This document shows positions 1 to 12,609 of a DNA stretch of 64,000 nt, piece after piece. The notes below the pieces were generated by a model. The model was not told the origin of the DNA, ran no database searches, and saw only the letters and a list, made by a program, of their open reading frames with translations. The position numbers were made by a program, and so were the translations under genes. The stretch is from Fomitopsis serialis (Eukaryota > Basidiomycota > Agaricomycetes > Polyporales > Fomitopsidaceae): NCBI RefSeq assembly GCF_022376445.1, contig NW_025954966.1:806001-870000 (forward strand), given 5' to 3'. How positions within the stretch are numbered: position 1 is the first letter of the stretch; each line of letters opens with the position of its first letter.

Positions 1-2
1 AA

Positions 3-164
3 AGACACATCCGGCCCGACGAGGTGTTCGACGCGGCCATGCTCCCACCCGGCTGCGTGGAATGGCTGGAGCTTTGGGGCGTGCGGCCGCGACCTCGCGC
101 GCGCTCACAAAGAACCGGAGCCGCGGGATGTAGGGCGTACGGCGTGCCCTGCGTGGCGAACTAG
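3..164 (+). CDS. Possible 3' exon of a truncated gene at the left edge
   Basis: The window opens inside an open frame that runs to a TAG at 162-164. Its first part (an acidic/hydrophobic stretch ending in WLELWGVRP) reads like protein, while the last 20 codons are arginine- and alanine-rich and less convincing. No domain is recognised. The true gene would lie mostly to the left of the window. It may equally be a chance frame in GC-rich DNA. Confidence 0.2.
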   Translation, partial: RHIRPDEVFDAAMLPPGCVEWLELWGVRPRPRARSQRTGAAGCRAYGVPCVAN

Positions 165-339
165 GGCGCGGGCGGCGGGAATATGCGCGAAGCGGAGGTG
201 TGCGCTGAGGCGGAGATACGGATACGGGTGCGGTGTACCAGCGTGACGGATGGATGCATGGCGGGAGTGCAGGCGTGACTGGTGGCGTGACTGAGGTGTT
301 GCGTCCGGCCGAAGGCGGGTGATCGTAGGAGTAGGGCGT

Positions 340-1990
340 GCCGGATCCTCTTGTGAAGGCGAGGACACTGGATGTCCAGTCCAGTCAAATCCACTCAGGA
401 GAACTTGGCGACTTACGACCTCATGCATCTCGGTCTTCTTCGATTCTGAACCAAGGGGCGGGCGAGTCACCAACTCCACATCTCTTGGCGTGAATGGCTC
501 GTCCTCCGACACGAAAGCACGCGGCCCCGGCGAAGGCACTTGGCAATAGCTGTGACGGTTTCCATCAGCCCGACGCGGCCGTGTCACTTCAATGCCCAAG
601 CTCACCCAGTGTCCTGTCCAAAAGTCCTCGCCTCGTCGCGCCCCCGTGCATCCGTCCCGCCGAGAAGAACGGTAACATGGAATTGGGTTGTGTAGAACGA
701 GGACGACGCCGACGAGGTAGACGCATCAAGGGCATCGCCGACTTGCACGCCGTAGAGGAAGGATACTGCAGATCGCCGTCGCAGGGCATGTCGTGCGGGA
801 TTCTGCGAGTATGAGTGAGAAGAGTACTGAACAGTGAGGTAGAAATGGTGTGAGTGAGAGGAGGCAGTGGCTAACCGCGACCGGTTGATCGCGCCAGCGG
901 TGGACCTGTGGCTGGTGTGGCGTGTCACTGCTGCGAATCGCAGTCGTGGTCGCAGTCCATGCTTGTGGTGGGCGTTGTAAAAGAGCCTGAGGACACTGCG
1001 TCACGGTGAGAAACAGTGACCAACAGTGAGAATCGACCTCGCCAGGCACGCCTTCGAGCTAGGTATGCAGGGACGATCCCATCGCGACCCAGTGGCGCCT
1101 CTGCGCTCGACCCATGAGCCATGAGGGGGGCGTAAGATTGCGACATCGTCGTGGTCATTCGCCCCCATGCGCACGTCCGCAAGGTATAATGCGTACTTCT
1201 GGGTCGTTCACGAGCATCGGTGAGTGGTGAGTCATTTGCTGCCTGACTGAGATGGAGAACTCAGTACTGACCAACGAGTTCCTTGCAGTTCAAATTCCTC
1301 ATTCAGCACGCCTGTAATTGGGCTGGGCGAGCATCAGTGATTTGCAGTTCTGAGATTGCGAGGTACTAACCGGCACACCACGTCACTTGCGGACGACAGG
1401 CACGCCGTGCGTCCGGTCCGGCGCGCGATGAAGATATGAAGACGTAGGGATCTGATCTCTCGAGACCGGGTGGGCGGTGGCAAGTGCTCTCCGTAGGCCT
1501 CGCAAATCTTCCGTTGTCCACTGCCCTGTTGGCTTGGGGCGCGAGCGTTCGGCACATTCGCTGGGGACGGGCATGCAGAGGTGAGGGTAGAGAGCGGAGT
1601 GATGGAGAGACGTCCAACGGCCGACGTGTGATCATGCACGAGTTGGTTGCCAATCCTTACACGCTCCACGCGGTGCACCTTGAGATGCGCTTGAGATGCC
1701 TTGGGCGCCCTCGCGAACGGAGTACGGACGTTGCGAGGTAGCGTACAAGTGCATGCACAGCGTGCAGCTGTCCGCCGGTCATGAGTAGAGTATGAGTAGA
1801 GTATAGGACAGTACATACATCCGGATCACTTCAGATCGCCCGACCTATCGTGCGTGTCCGCCATGCGCTAAGAGAGAGGATCGTCGAGTCGACAGCGATG
1901 TACTGCAGGTGTGGGTGCCGAGACATAAGACAAGGAACATCCAAGGGGACACACCTCAGGTTGTGGTGGTTGGGTTGTCGCCGACCATGT
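340..1990. repeat. Degenerate repeat, copy 1
   Basis: This 1.65-kb unit is recognisably repeated further right. Its 5' part (about 360-910) matches 2050-2470, including a shared block around 500-540 and 2195-2235 and the phrase CAGTGTCCTGTCC at both sites. Its 3' part (about 1000-1990) matches 3515-4445, for example GTGCAGGGACGATCCCATCG-like text at about 1065 and 3580. Copies differ by many substitutions and indels. No transposase, reverse transcriptase or terminal repeat was recognised. On the minus strand both 5' parts keep a similar short peptide (LLSGF..TG), so an old coding element is possible. Confidence 0.7.
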
Positions 1991-2039
1991 AACAAGGCAG
2001 GGCTGCACACCCTCCGAGGGTGCTGAATCCAAAATTGTT

Positions 2040-2700
2040 GTCTGAAATCGAGGAGGCTGAATATCCAGTCAAGTGGAATCCGCTCAAGAGGAGCCGGTGA
2101 CTTACTCTATGTCCTGGATCTCGCAGTTCCTCCAGTTTGAACCAAGGGCTGGGCCTGTCACTACCTCCACATCTGGTGGCATGAATGGCTCGTCCTCCGC
2201 CACGGAATCGTGCGGCACCGGCGAAGGCACTTGGCGATGACTGCGACACAGTTTCCATCAGCCCGGCCGTCTTCAATCGTACAGGCTCACCCAGTGTCCT
2301 GTCCCAAAACAGCCGCGTCCGTCCCGCCTCCCGCCACGCTCAGAAGAACCAAGGCCTGGTACATGCGATACGAGTTGTAGCGGGATTCTGCGAGTAAGAG
2401 TGAGCCCAGTAAGAGTGTGGCAGATTTTGAGGAGGTGGTCAACCGCCGACCCGTTGATCGCACAAGCGCCGAACATGTGGCTGATGTGGCACCGCGCTCA
2501 GTGCTCACTGCAGCCAGTTCGGAACCAAACCCTGGCTGCGTTGACGATTCAAAACGCAGATTTTCGTCTGATTCACTGCGTATTCAGTGTGCTGAACACA
2601 TATATCCAGGTCCGATGTCTTATTCGGACGAGCTGAAGTGGCAGCTCTGCGTACGAATGGGCGCCTACACACCGAATCGCTGGTCCGCGCACCGTCTCCG
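2040..2700. repeat. Degenerate repeat, copy 2, 5' half
   Basis: This matches 360-930 of copy 1. The match breaks off near 2700, where C-rich low-complexity DNA begins, and the unit resumes at about 3515. The stretch 2400-2665 also recurs at 4490-4765, sharing CGATTCAAAACGCAG and TTATTCGGACGAGCTGAAG, so the element's order is scrambled or partly duplicated. Confidence 0.7.
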
Positions 2701-2874
2701 GCTGGCAATGACGCTCAGTGGAATACGCTCCATGTATAGCCTCAGTCACACAAACGCGCTCTCAGATACTGACGGATACTGACGTGCTACGTGAGGCCCC
2801 TCCAAGGGTTCTGCGGTGTGTAACTTTTCCATTCTCAAACGACATACGGGTCTCACTCTCAAGTGAGACATTCA

Positions 2875-3480
2875 ATATATGACTATCCTACCCGTCCTCC
2901 TCGCTCGCTCGCACTTGGCACTTGGCCATCCCCGCGATCGGCACGTCCTCTCATACTCACGGCCTTCATTTGCACCACACTGGCCCTATGCCCTCGTGGT
3001 GCCCCGCCTGCTCGCTCGCCCGCCGTTGTCCCTGCGGGTGTGGGACTCGACTGTGCTCTGGGCCCTCTGTTCGCGCTCTCGCCCGCCCGCCCGCTCGCTC
3101 GCTCGCCCGAGCGCGCACCCGCTTTCCTCCTCCCAGTTCCTTCGCTCGCCTGCCCGCTCCCCGCCCGGGTTCTCGTCAGTTCCCCGTGCATCTGCTTGCT
3201 CATCGCCTGCCCGCTCACGCCCGCCGGCCCACTCGCACCTCTTCTTCGTCATCCCTGCATCGCTCGTTCGGCAGCGTCTGCGCGCAGGGCATTGGCCCTG
3301 CGTGCTCGCGGTCGTAGTGGCGTTGTGGTGGTGCACGTCGCCGCGTCCTGGGCCTGCAGTTAGTGACCTCGCTATCGCGCGGGTTTACACTCACCTGTGG
3401 GCAACCGCGCTCGCACGTCCCCGCCTCCGCTAACCCTTGCTCGCCTCCGCTCACCCTTGACCGCCACCTGCTCCTGTCAC
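2875..3480. repeat. C-rich low-complexity tract splitting the repeat
   Basis: The tract is dominated by GCTCGC, CCCGC and CTCGCC words with no stable period. It stays open in several frames and encodes only Arg/Ala/Pro/Ser-rich peptides, which is why I do not call a gene. Similar tracts, some in reverse orientation, occur at 6850-7260, 33220-33470 and 34760-35560. Confidence 0.75.
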
Positions 3481-3514
3481 CTCCGTGCGTTCGTCGGCTG
3501 CGTCAGCGCGCCGC

Positions 3515-4445
3515 TAGTGCATCACGGTGAGAAATGGTGGGAAACGACCTCGTCAGACGAGTATTCGAGCTGGGTGTGCAGGGACGATCCCATCGTGACC
3601 TAGTCCCGGCAACGGGGCCGCGATGGATGTGGCTCGCCTCTGTCCTCGACGCACGAGCCGGGCGTCAGATTGCGACGTAGCCGCGGTCATTCGCGCCCAC
3701 GAGCCCCGTGAGCGAGGTATAATGCATATCTCTGGGCTCTTCAGAGCATCAGTGAGTGGCGAGTCGTTTGCTGCGTGACTGTGAGACGGAGAAGTACTGA
3801 CCAACGTGTTGCTTGCGGTGCCTCGTTCGGCACGCCTGTATTTGGGCTGGGGTGAGCATCAGTGCCTTGCAGTTCTGCCTAGCTGTGAGATAGCGAGGTA
3901 CTAACCGGCACATCACTTGCAGACAACAGGTTCGTCCAGTGCGCAATGAAGAGGTAGGTGAGTACTTTCTCTCGAGACAGGGGGTGCGGTGGCAGTGCTG
4001 ACCATAGGGAACATGTTGGCTCGGAGGCGCGAACGTTCGTCACATTAGCAGGACGGCATGGACGGGCAATGCAGAGAGCGGAGCGATGGAGATAAGTGAG
4101 TCACTGTAGAGTGAGACACGTCCAACGGCCAACGTGTGGTCATCCACGAGCCGGTTGCCAATCTCTGCGCGCGGTGCTCCGTGAGATGAGTGGGGAGTAC
4201 GGGACGTTGCACGGCGGGAGGTAGGTCCGGCGAGACGGCGCTGCCGGTGATGAGCAGAGTACAGGACGGTGTATTCAATGTTGTACGTACATTTCACATC
4301 GCCCGGTCATGCGTCATGGGGCCCGGGACGGTAGTCGAGTCCGACAGCGATGTACTGCAGGTCGAGGTCGAGGTCGAGACATCAGTCAAGAATCATCCAA
4401 CGCTGTTGGCCGAACGCACCTCAGATTGTGGTGGCTGAGTTGTCC
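3515..4445. repeat. Degenerate repeat, copy 2, 3' half
   Basis: This is colinear with 1000-1990 of copy 1. Both start at a TCACGGTGAGAAA word, pass a shared GATCCCATCG block and a shared ATGTACTGCAGGT block, and end in related ATC-CAA text near 1945 and 4390. Divergence is high, so this is an old duplication. Confidence 0.7.
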
Positions 4446-4489
4446 CCTGAGGCGGCCAGCACAGTGGAGTGAACGAAGAGGCCAAGAAC

Positions 4490-4765
4490 GGAGTGAGATG
4501 AGAGTAAGAGTGAGATGAGTCACAGTAACGTTGAAGTGGGCTGAGTTCACGCCGTTCCCGAACGGTCGATCGAACAAGCGCGGGTCCTGTGGCGCTCCGT
4601 TGCAACCCCTTCGGAAGCAAAACCTCGGTGCAGCGACGATTCAAAACGCAGTTTCATTCTTTATTCTCCATAAATTCGATGCAAAGAACATATTTCAACC
4701 TGTCCGAGCCCTTATTCGGACGAGCTGAAGCAGAAGCAGTGTTTACGAACGGGCGCTTATGCGCT
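4490..4765. repeat. Degenerate repeat, third fragment
   Basis: This is a partial copy of 2400-2665. It shares the GATTCAAAACGCAG block, the TTATTCGGACGAGCTGAAG block and a following ACGAA-GGGCGC block. It is more AT-rich than its partner. No open frame is preserved between the two, which suggests non-coding or long-dead sequence. Confidence 0.65.
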
Positions 4766-4980
4766 CACTGTGCCCGTCTCGTCTGATCGCACCGCACACC
4801 GCACTGCATCGCATCTTACTCGGAACGGTGTAGATATGTTAATGTTCTGGTTGCATAGCAGGCGTGTTGCTCTTTGACTCACACACACACACCGCAGATC
4901 GATTAATTTTATATATATTCAAAGCCAACCATGTATGACAATGTACAGTACTGCGAAATCGGACTTGGTAAATCGCCAGA

Positions 4981-6207
4981 CTAGGCCGTCGTATGGACAT
5001 TTTGATTGTAGAGAACCTGCTCGTAAATCCAGCAGTCAAAGAGGGTGACAGAAGACGGATTGTCAAAATCCAAGTCCTCAAGTAGCATATTGCAAAGCCA
5101 CCAGGTGAACTTCACAACACAGAACCCAACGCACGTGTGGAGATCCAGAACAGCGTCATCTCTGCTATCATGGGCATGGTGCAACTGGATCTGGCAATAA
5201 ATGTTAGTCAAAGCCAAGTTCGTCACAGCTAACTGACGTACTTTGAGTCGCCATTCAGGGTCAATAGGGAGGTCCTCACTCTCGCGAACCGCCTTCAACA
5301 GTAGACGGGCTCGCAGCGTCGTGGGATCCCCATGATTTGTTCCTTCGAGCTGTACCGCAGTACGGAGTATATGGTGGTCAGGAGGTCCTACTCCTCGCAG
5401 CCAGCGATACAGGCGGACCCGAAACATCACCTCGTACAGACGCTGCATCTCGCGCACCACAGGATCCTCGGCGGCCGTGATGGAATCCTCAGGCAGTTCG
5501 TACTTGATAAGGCGAACAACATCTTGAGGGCTTCTCACTGTACGGTCATACAGAGTGCGAATGACCACGATCGGGTTCAATGTGACCATGCGAGCGCCAA
5601 AGGTCGGCACCGGCTTGGAGAATAGCTGAGGATGAGAGTACAGAGTCAGAGCATGGCATGAATATAGCTGTGAGAGAAACGCACGTCGGAGAAGCGCTCG
5701 AAGGCCGCCATCCGGGAATCGTCGTCATGTTCGATACTAAACTGCACGTTGAAACCTTGACGAAAGGCCTGCAATGCTGGCACATTGGTCGTCGTCTTGC
5801 CCAGTACAGCAGCACAGATAAGCTGCTGTGTGTATTGGAGACGACTGGGAGCATCAGGAGTGAAGCCAATACGAAGAGGCTAGTAAAAACACATTTGTCA
5901 GCAGCAAGACAAGACCGAACATCTGAAGTGTGCGCACCTGAACACCAAAGTGTGCCATGAGAAGTGCCCATACCGGATGAGAAGTGTGGCCCTCGTGCGA
6001 GGGAAGGGGTTCGTCTGAATCAAGCGCGTACCACGGACGTAGTTCCTTGGCAGCGATCGGGTCAAGCTGTGAAAGGAGTTCAAACGACATCGTCAAGGCA
6101 CTGTCGCCCAAGATTGCCCAGAGGATCAGAATTGGATGAATGGGCCTCGGCGCAAGGAGAAAATGACCCATCACTAAGGCAGCAACCATACCCTGTGCGG
6201 CCAACAT
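4981..6207 (-). CDS. Uncharacterised protein with N-terminal membrane segments
   Basis: I do not recognise this family. On the minus strand a first exon (from an ATG at 6207, possibly extended upstream to about 6300 by an exon reading VGYVGYIAFG) encodes at least two hydrophobic helices (about residues 5-45 and 95-115). A middle exon near 5650-5860 reads as a soluble stretch rich in Q, F and D. The last exon (5610-4981) encodes 209 residues ending at the stop at 4981, charged and leucine-rich, with no catalytic motif I can name. Exons are joined by short GT-AG introns. It stands alone, with repeats to its left and no gene for 3 kb to its right. Start and first intron are uncertain, but the long uninterrupted last exon makes a real gene likely. 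Confidence 0.55.
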
Positions 6208-6299
6208 CAGGAAAAAAGTTTTCAGCCCATTGCACTCACCAAAGGCTATGTAGCCAACATAGCCGACATAGCACGCTGTAGCCAGATTGCCACGGCTGG

Positions 6300-6850
6300 T
6301 AGTCGCCCATAGCTCTGTATGGACTGATTAGGTAACAGTATAGCAATACAATTGACTGGTTTGTAGCCATGTCAGTGATGTCACACAACTCGTACAATGC
6401 TTGCTATGATCGCAATGAACATATATAACAATTCAGTCTATTGACACCAATCTCGCTACAAACATACGAAGACTGTAGGCTAATGTTGTATCACGATTCA
6501 CACGGCAGCACACCAACACAAGTCCTGGTTAACGAGGCTTCTCAATGCATTAACATGAACTATATAGACCACGGCACTCTCAAATCGCATACAGATAGGT
6601 GCCCTGGTTTTGCTCCTGTCCCGCATCACCATCCGCCCACTTCTCCCTCGACATCCACGTCGCCATCCAGGTTGGAATCAGGGGAAGTGTGCGGGGCGTC
6701 GTCGAGCGGGCCATCGACATCAGCAAACCCTGATGATGATATGTCCTCGTAGCCCTCATTGCAGCACTGGCAACGCACACTGTGGCGTATCTTATGCTTG
6801 CTGGTGTGTTTGCGAGTCTGCCACGACGTCGGCACTTCTTCGTCCATCTT
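6300..6850. other. Intergenic, nothing recognised
   Basis: This is moderately AT-rich DNA upstream of the minus-strand gene. A short plus-strand frame at 6441-6752 ends in a proline/serine-rich peptide and is not convincing as a gene. Confidence 0.4.
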
Positions 6851-7260
6851 GTCAGGTGAGCAGGCAAGTCGGTGGACGCGCGAATAAGTGGGCGCGCAAG
6901 TAACTGGACGAACGAGCGGATGGACGCGCGGGCGAGAGGACGCGTGACCAAGTGAGCGAGCGAGTGAACGGGAGAGCTAGTGAACGGGCAAATGGGCGCG
7001 CGAGTGGACAAGCGAGCGAGCAACTTGAAGCGGGAGACAATTCAGTACTGGATGAGCGAACTAAGAGACGGGCGGGCGGGGAAACGATGCGGCAGGAAAG
7101 CGGACGTCCGGATGGGTGGGAAAAGGGATAGACGAGCTACTAGTAGGCAGATGGTACATGCGCCGAGCGAGCGAGCAGACACCAGCGAACGAGTGACCAG
7201 ATACTGGCCGAGCGGCCAGGCGGTCAAGGGAGAGCGGATGACCAGGCGAGCGGGTGTGGC
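6850..7260. repeat. GAGCG-rich low-complexity tract
   Basis: The tract is built of GCGAGCGAGTG, GAACGGG and GGACG words. It is the reverse-complement type of the C-rich tracts at 2.9-3.5 and 34.8-35.5 kb. The peptides it could encode are only Arg/Ala/Ser-rich on either strand. Confidence 0.65.
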
Positions 7261-7534
7261 CAAGTGGGTACTATGACAGATTCCTGACCGTTCTACGAGG
7301 TACCTGCTTGCGGGGGCAGTGGCAATTAAATGAGCAATAGACAAGGGCGTACCTTCCGCCCGGCTTGCCCTTGCCATGGCGTCCCCCCACCTCGTCCTGC
7401 ACCTTGCCATCCGTGTCCTTCGCTTCGCGCTCTCCTCCTCATCCCGCGCTCGTCGTGATCATGGTGGTTTGATCACCCTGTAAATGTATCGACTGGACTT
7501 GCGCGTGCGTCGTGACTGGTGAGTCCAAAATCGC

Positions 7535-7957
7535 TTGGCCGAGTTGCAAGTCACCGAGGGTATGCGACGTCAAGGGAAGGCAGAGGCAGAGCTCCCAGAG
7601 TGTTCGCTGTCCCTCGGGACACTTCAGAAGATGCTTGCGGACGCGGAAGTTGGCGAAGACGTGTATGAGGCGCGGTCGAGCAAGCGTACTAAGTTCGACT
7701 TAGCAGAGTCGCGATTGCGAGCAGCGCGTCCGGCGCTAGCCCGAGCCGCGTATGCGCGGGAAACTCCGGAACCGGCGCTTGGGATTTTAGCGCCAGCTCG
7801 CGCGATGAGTCTTGCGACGGCGTCGTCCTCTGACGAGTCACCTTCCCCTTCTCTCAGCCTCCACATCGCCCCAAACCCGACGGCTCCATTCCTTGCTGGA
7901 TCACATGAGATCGCGACCGGGCTAGCGGGATCCTGTAGACGGCCGCACGCGGTGTGA
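7535..7957 (+). CDS. Possible exon of an unknown alanine-rich protein
   Basis: This frame of about 140 codons has normal-looking amino-acid use: a Leu/Glu/Ala-rich helical part (residues about 5-65, with a short basic SSKRTKF patch) and then a Ser/Pro-rich tail. It has no good ATG at its left end, so if real it is an internal or terminal exon. No domain is recognised. The surrounding DNA at 7.3-9.4 kb shows no partner exon that I can defend. Confidence 0.25.
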   Translation: MAELQVTEGMRRQGKAEAELPECSLSLGTLQKMLADAEVGEDVYEARSSKRTKFDLAESRLRAARPALARAAYARETPEPALGILAPARAMSLATASSSDESPSPSLSLHIAPNPTAPFLAGSHEIATGLAGSCRRPHAV

Positions 7958-7959
7958 GT

Positions 7960-9390
7960 AGGTGAAGAACGGCATCGGGAACAGACAGCTCACCATGGGG
8001 ACGGACGGCGGTGAGTGCGGCATCTGTTTGCTAGGAGCAGCCATCAGCAAGAGTGGACGACAAGCACGCAGCACGTACACGGGACGCGCAGGCCAGTCGA
8101 CGGCTGCGTCATTCGCGGTTGCGGGGCGGCGCGTTGATGGGAGCGACAGTTGGCTCGTACTACTGATGGCAGTACTTGCACACGAGAGCCGTCGCAAACG
8201 CGACAGCTATCTGCTACGACCGTGCTCAGACTGGGGGGGCGCGTGTGTGAGAAGACACGTACCGGCCGCAGAGTGGGAAGGAGACGGGAGGAGAGGGACG
8301 CCTCACAAGTTGCTCGGTGCGCATCGGTGTACGGGGCGCTGGTCACGACGCGCATCTCTGCGTGTCCGTCCTCGCTGAGTATGCTTCTGTCAGTAAGGTG
8401 CGTACGTGCCTGCGTCCATGGACGCCTACACTCGCTGACGCACGCCCTATTCCACGTCTGGATCTCGAGTCATCACGCCCTTCCCGTGGTCCGGTACGTA
8501 CATCACACCCTCCGCCTGACTGTGTATGCTAACCAGGTGCTGATGTGCCTCGTCCGCGGACTGTTGTGATTGCAACGCGTGTCCGATGTCCGCGAATACG
8601 TGGACTGCGGTACGTCACGGTCTTCAGCGCTGTTCATTTTCGTACGCCTGGCATTACTGATACACAGTTCTTCTTTCGGAGATACTCGTGTTCGGAAGTG
8701 ACACGGGTGACGGTATGTAGTCGTGTCTTGTGTGTGACCGTTGTTGCTGATGATGGGTGCCAGATGTGATTTGACCCGCGTAGTCCGTGCGCGCTTGGTC
8801 GAGGACCGTGACGTCGATGGCTCAATATTCGATGCTGGTTATCTTGCCTGCAGATGTGGTCCGTGTACAAGCTCGAATTTGCCCTGCGGTAGTGTGTCCC
8901 GCGTCGACCTCTCGTAAGCACTGACAGGCTGCCCATTCGCGTGTGCCGACAGTGGATGACAGCTTGCGGAGGATTGCGCAGGTGTTCGAGGACGCCATGG
9001 TGGTCATGCTATCATTCGCGTGTCGTACTCATTGTCTCTGTATTGTTGAGTGGTGGGGCCCCTGTGTCTTCACTCATCTGCGATGCATGAACACACCAAA
9101 CATCTACGGTGTGCTCTCATGTCTGCACAGCAAGCTCCGAGGTCGAGGCCAGCTGATAGGGGTATTACCTGTTCCCGCTGTTGCGCGTGCCGACGATGTT
9201 GTCTTTTCCCTAGTGTATTGCATAGTACGACGTGATGTGTATCAGAACATTGAACAATAACATTTCATGTGCACAATTCTGTGATGCCTATTATTGAATC
9301 TAGTGGTGGATTCGGAATCTCTGTATACTGTCAATACAGTGTATCTATGATGGTCTACAGCCCAATTATGGTGTACTATGGAGCCCAGGT
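7960..9390. other. Intergenic, nothing recognised
   Basis: There are only short frames on both strands. From about 9240 the DNA becomes AT-richer with GTGTACTA/GGTGCTAC-like words that recall, loosely, the minisatellite at 43.4 kb. No RNA gene or mobile element was recognised. Confidence 0.4.
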
Positions 9391-9396
9391 GTGGTG

Positions 9397-12300
9397 CTAC
9401 AGGGTGTTATGAGGTGCTACGAGGCCAGATGCCAGAGCTATCATGCACAATATAAAGGGGGGTATGCAAAGGGGGCTATGGACACTATGTAGGCTACATT
9501 GTATCATGTGGCAATTCTCTTTTTTCCTGATGAAGATGCCCGCACGATGATCCTCCAATGCGATGTCTTCCAATGCGGGCACAAGAAACCCATTGCGCTC
9601 CTCCCAGAGATACGGTGGGACACCCATTGGCTGCGTGACATGCGGAGGATACTCGAACGGAGTGTTCAAGCCCTCGGGCTTGTCGTTGAGAGATCTCAGG
9701 ATCTCAAAGTACGTAGCCAGCTCAGGCCCACGTCCGATAGAAGGGCGACTGTTGGTGATACACACCCTGCATTAGCATTCACTCTTATTTCATCCCATAC
9801 TCAGACTGAGCACGTACATAGAGATGCCACGGCTATATGGGTGGAGGTAGGATGAGAGACGAGCGGTCTCAGGCGTCTGCACAGTGGCTCCACGCGGTTC
9901 CCTGTAGCCTTCGAGAGTCGTGACTTGCCCATCCCTGCGGCGGATCATGTAGGCAATGTGAGTGAGAACTGCACGGGCACTTGACTGGCGACTTGTGGCC
10001 TCGATATGCAGTTGGGCCTGACCGTCGTTCCGCCAAGTTTCAGTAGATGCACGTAGGAAACCTTTCTGAAACTTGAGGGTCATAGATAGATCTGTAGTGA
10101 CCGACGAAAGTAGCTCGTCCTTCCAGCTCTATGATGTCTGTCAGTCCTGCAGACATGGATACCGGATACAAACGTGCACCAAATACCAAATCAATGACGT
10201 ACCATTGTGGTTGCAGGCGTGGGCAGTAACCCAACTTGAACTTCCGCATATGTGCCGGTACGTCCAGAATTTGATATGTTGTTCCCAATCGGCAAGTCTA
10301 TATCTATGGGACGTGTGGCGGAACTACCTGGCTAAAGAGATGTCAAGATGCATAGCTGCTCAGGCAATCACTGGCACGTACCATTGTCAGATCAGTGTTC
10401 TGGGATAAGACACCGTCATGAAGTCGTTGGCGGTGAGAGGGTGGTGCTGCCGCTGCCGACTGGCGCGAAGGAAGGAAGGAATAAGAATCTTACTACATGC
10501 ATAATACGCGATTGAACGGTCTTGTACTCACAAATTCCTCCATACTCAATGAGCGCGAACGAGAGACCCCAAGGACAGTAGCCGGAATTGCATTTGCAGC
10601 ACCCATAGTGGCTCGGGCACGTGAGTTGTCATTTGGAAAATAGAGTGCATCAATATGGGGGAACGGAGCAAGACTAGGAATGGGAATGTGAACCGGAGCT
10701 GGCTGAAGTCGGGATTCAGCTTCAAGTGCGCTGGGTATAGCAGGGATGGGAAGAGGAACAGGAGCAATGGGCACGTTGAACGAGTTAGACGCAGTGAGAG
10801 TTAGCAATGAAGGATCTATAGACTCCGTGGACGTTGTACGACGTTCCTGTGACTATTCATGTCAGCGGAAACATCATTGTGAGAGGTAGACAGACATGTG
10901 ACTCACAGGGACAGGAGCAGGCGTAATAATGCGCTGAGTGCGTGAAGTAGCCTCGTTCAGGTTCAGAGGCGCCACAAAGGGAGGGACAGCGGACATGGGT
11001 GAAGTGGTTGACATGCGTACAGATGGCCCAGGGACAAAGGGAAGTGAGCTATACTCAGGGCCAGGACTAGGATCGCCGCCAACATTCGACAGAGCAAGAG
11101 GAGCTGGCGGTGGTGGTGGTGGTAATGAGATCCAGTCAGCGGGGACAGACGGTGGATTGGAGAGACAGCTGTGGGTCTCGCATAGCGCAGCAGGATCCTC
11201 CGTGTGGCTAGGTGAGGAGGGGTGTGCAAGCCGCGCAAAGAACCGCGCCGGGTAGCATCGATGGAGAAGCTCATGTTGAGGGTATGCGTCCGTGACGAAC
11301 ACGGTGATAGGGGAAGAGATTGCCGCATGGACAGGAACTATGGCACATAGTATCTTCAGTACAAGCACAAAGAGACAAGGAGAACTATGTGACCGTGGGA
11401 CGACAAGACTTACCTATAGGAACTACGACTTGGTTGGGCGTTAAAACACCGCGCAGTTTGGTAAGCCTTGATTTGATTGAAGTCAACGTCGATGACGCGT
11501 TCAACGCAGTCTGTGCACTGGCTTTGTAGAACTGAAGCTTGTCACCATCCGACTGAGTACGTATCATACGTATGGCTGGCAGTGTCCAATTTCCCTGCGA
11601 GCCTGGTAGCGCGATTCGGTGCTGCTCACAGAGACGACGGATATGTTCGTCGAGGATGGGCTTGATCAGTGTGTGCTCGTCTACTGTGACAGTACAGACA
11701 AAGCCATGGTCCTTCAATGCCGCAAAGAAAGCGGTCTTCTGCGCATTGGCGATTGTGAAGGTGCGGTTGAAGATCTGCCTACCCTCTTCAAGCTGACGCA
11801 ACTTGTCAACGCCATAGTAATCTTACATTGTACGCTAGAGCTCACCGAACAAGGGAGTAATACGATGGCAATGGTCTCACCAGGCATGAACTGTGAACGC
11901 TGTGAGCGCGCAGTGAGCGCCTGATATATGAAACACCAGGTAAGTTATTGTCGTGATGCAGAGCTTCGCAGTTGGACGTACCTGACCGCGTTGCGAGGCA
12001 TTCAAGGGAAGTAACTGGGCGCTCTGAGTGCGCTGCACATCAGTTGAATGTGGTTGAGATTGCAGCCCGAAGGTTACAATGGGCGGAGTGCGGGGACCAC
12101 CTCCGAACGTACTGCGACCTGAAGTGGCCTGGGGCTGAGGTCGAGGACGGAGGCGAAGCAAAGGAAGATTGATTGGGATGATGGCAGGGGTCACGGGCCG
12201 GGACCTGCAGCACGACGTGACGCAGAGAAACAGGACTAAGAGCCCTGTTCAAGAACTGAAGGAAAGCACGTACCCTGACTGAGACCCTAACAGAGGCGCC

Positions 12301-12604
12301 TGAGCAGCTGTTTGCAGACCGTGGGTCAGTGCAGCATCGGGGGATGAACTACTGAGTCAAACCTCAACTGAGCGTTCGGAAAAGGATGTCCGAGTCACTC
12401 ACCTTGACAGAGCCTCCGCCATTGCTGGATTAGAAGGCCCAGTCCCTGCACCTGCCAGTGTCCGCTGTTCACGCGTCTCTTGCAGCAGCTCGGATGCGGC
12501 ATGGGTGAGACTATCACTCGCAATTGTTAATGGGCAGTGTTATGACGACGATGTGGGACTTACAATGGGGTGTTTATCGTCCCAATGAACGTGTCCGAGT
12601 CCAT
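9397..12604 (-). CDS. Multi-exon proline-rich hypothetical protein
   Basis: I do not recognise the family. The likely start is the ATG at 12604-12602 (MDSDTF), followed after a short intron by a helical, polar exon at about 12520-12415. Further exons read Arg/Pro/Gln-rich at about 12190-11985, then a well-formed 130-residue exon (11801-11420) that looks globular. Next come a proline-rich exon with a run of eight prolines (about 11300-10915), a second Pro/Ala/Ile exon (about 10807-10535), and three globular exons between 10288 and 9397. The order suggests a large protein of two folded parts joined by disordered linkers. At least one junction near 12250 did not keep frame in my reading, so either the exon borders need correction or the gene is damaged. 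All exons share the minus strand and are separated by short GT-AG introns. Confidence 0.5.
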
Positions 12605-12609
12605 AGGTT

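Noticed and set aside
2863..3433. Long open frames of 130-184 codons in the C-rich tract
   Set aside because: They are open in all three plus frames at once and encode only Arg/Ala/Pro/Ser-rich peptide, as expected for C-rich DNA with few stop codons.
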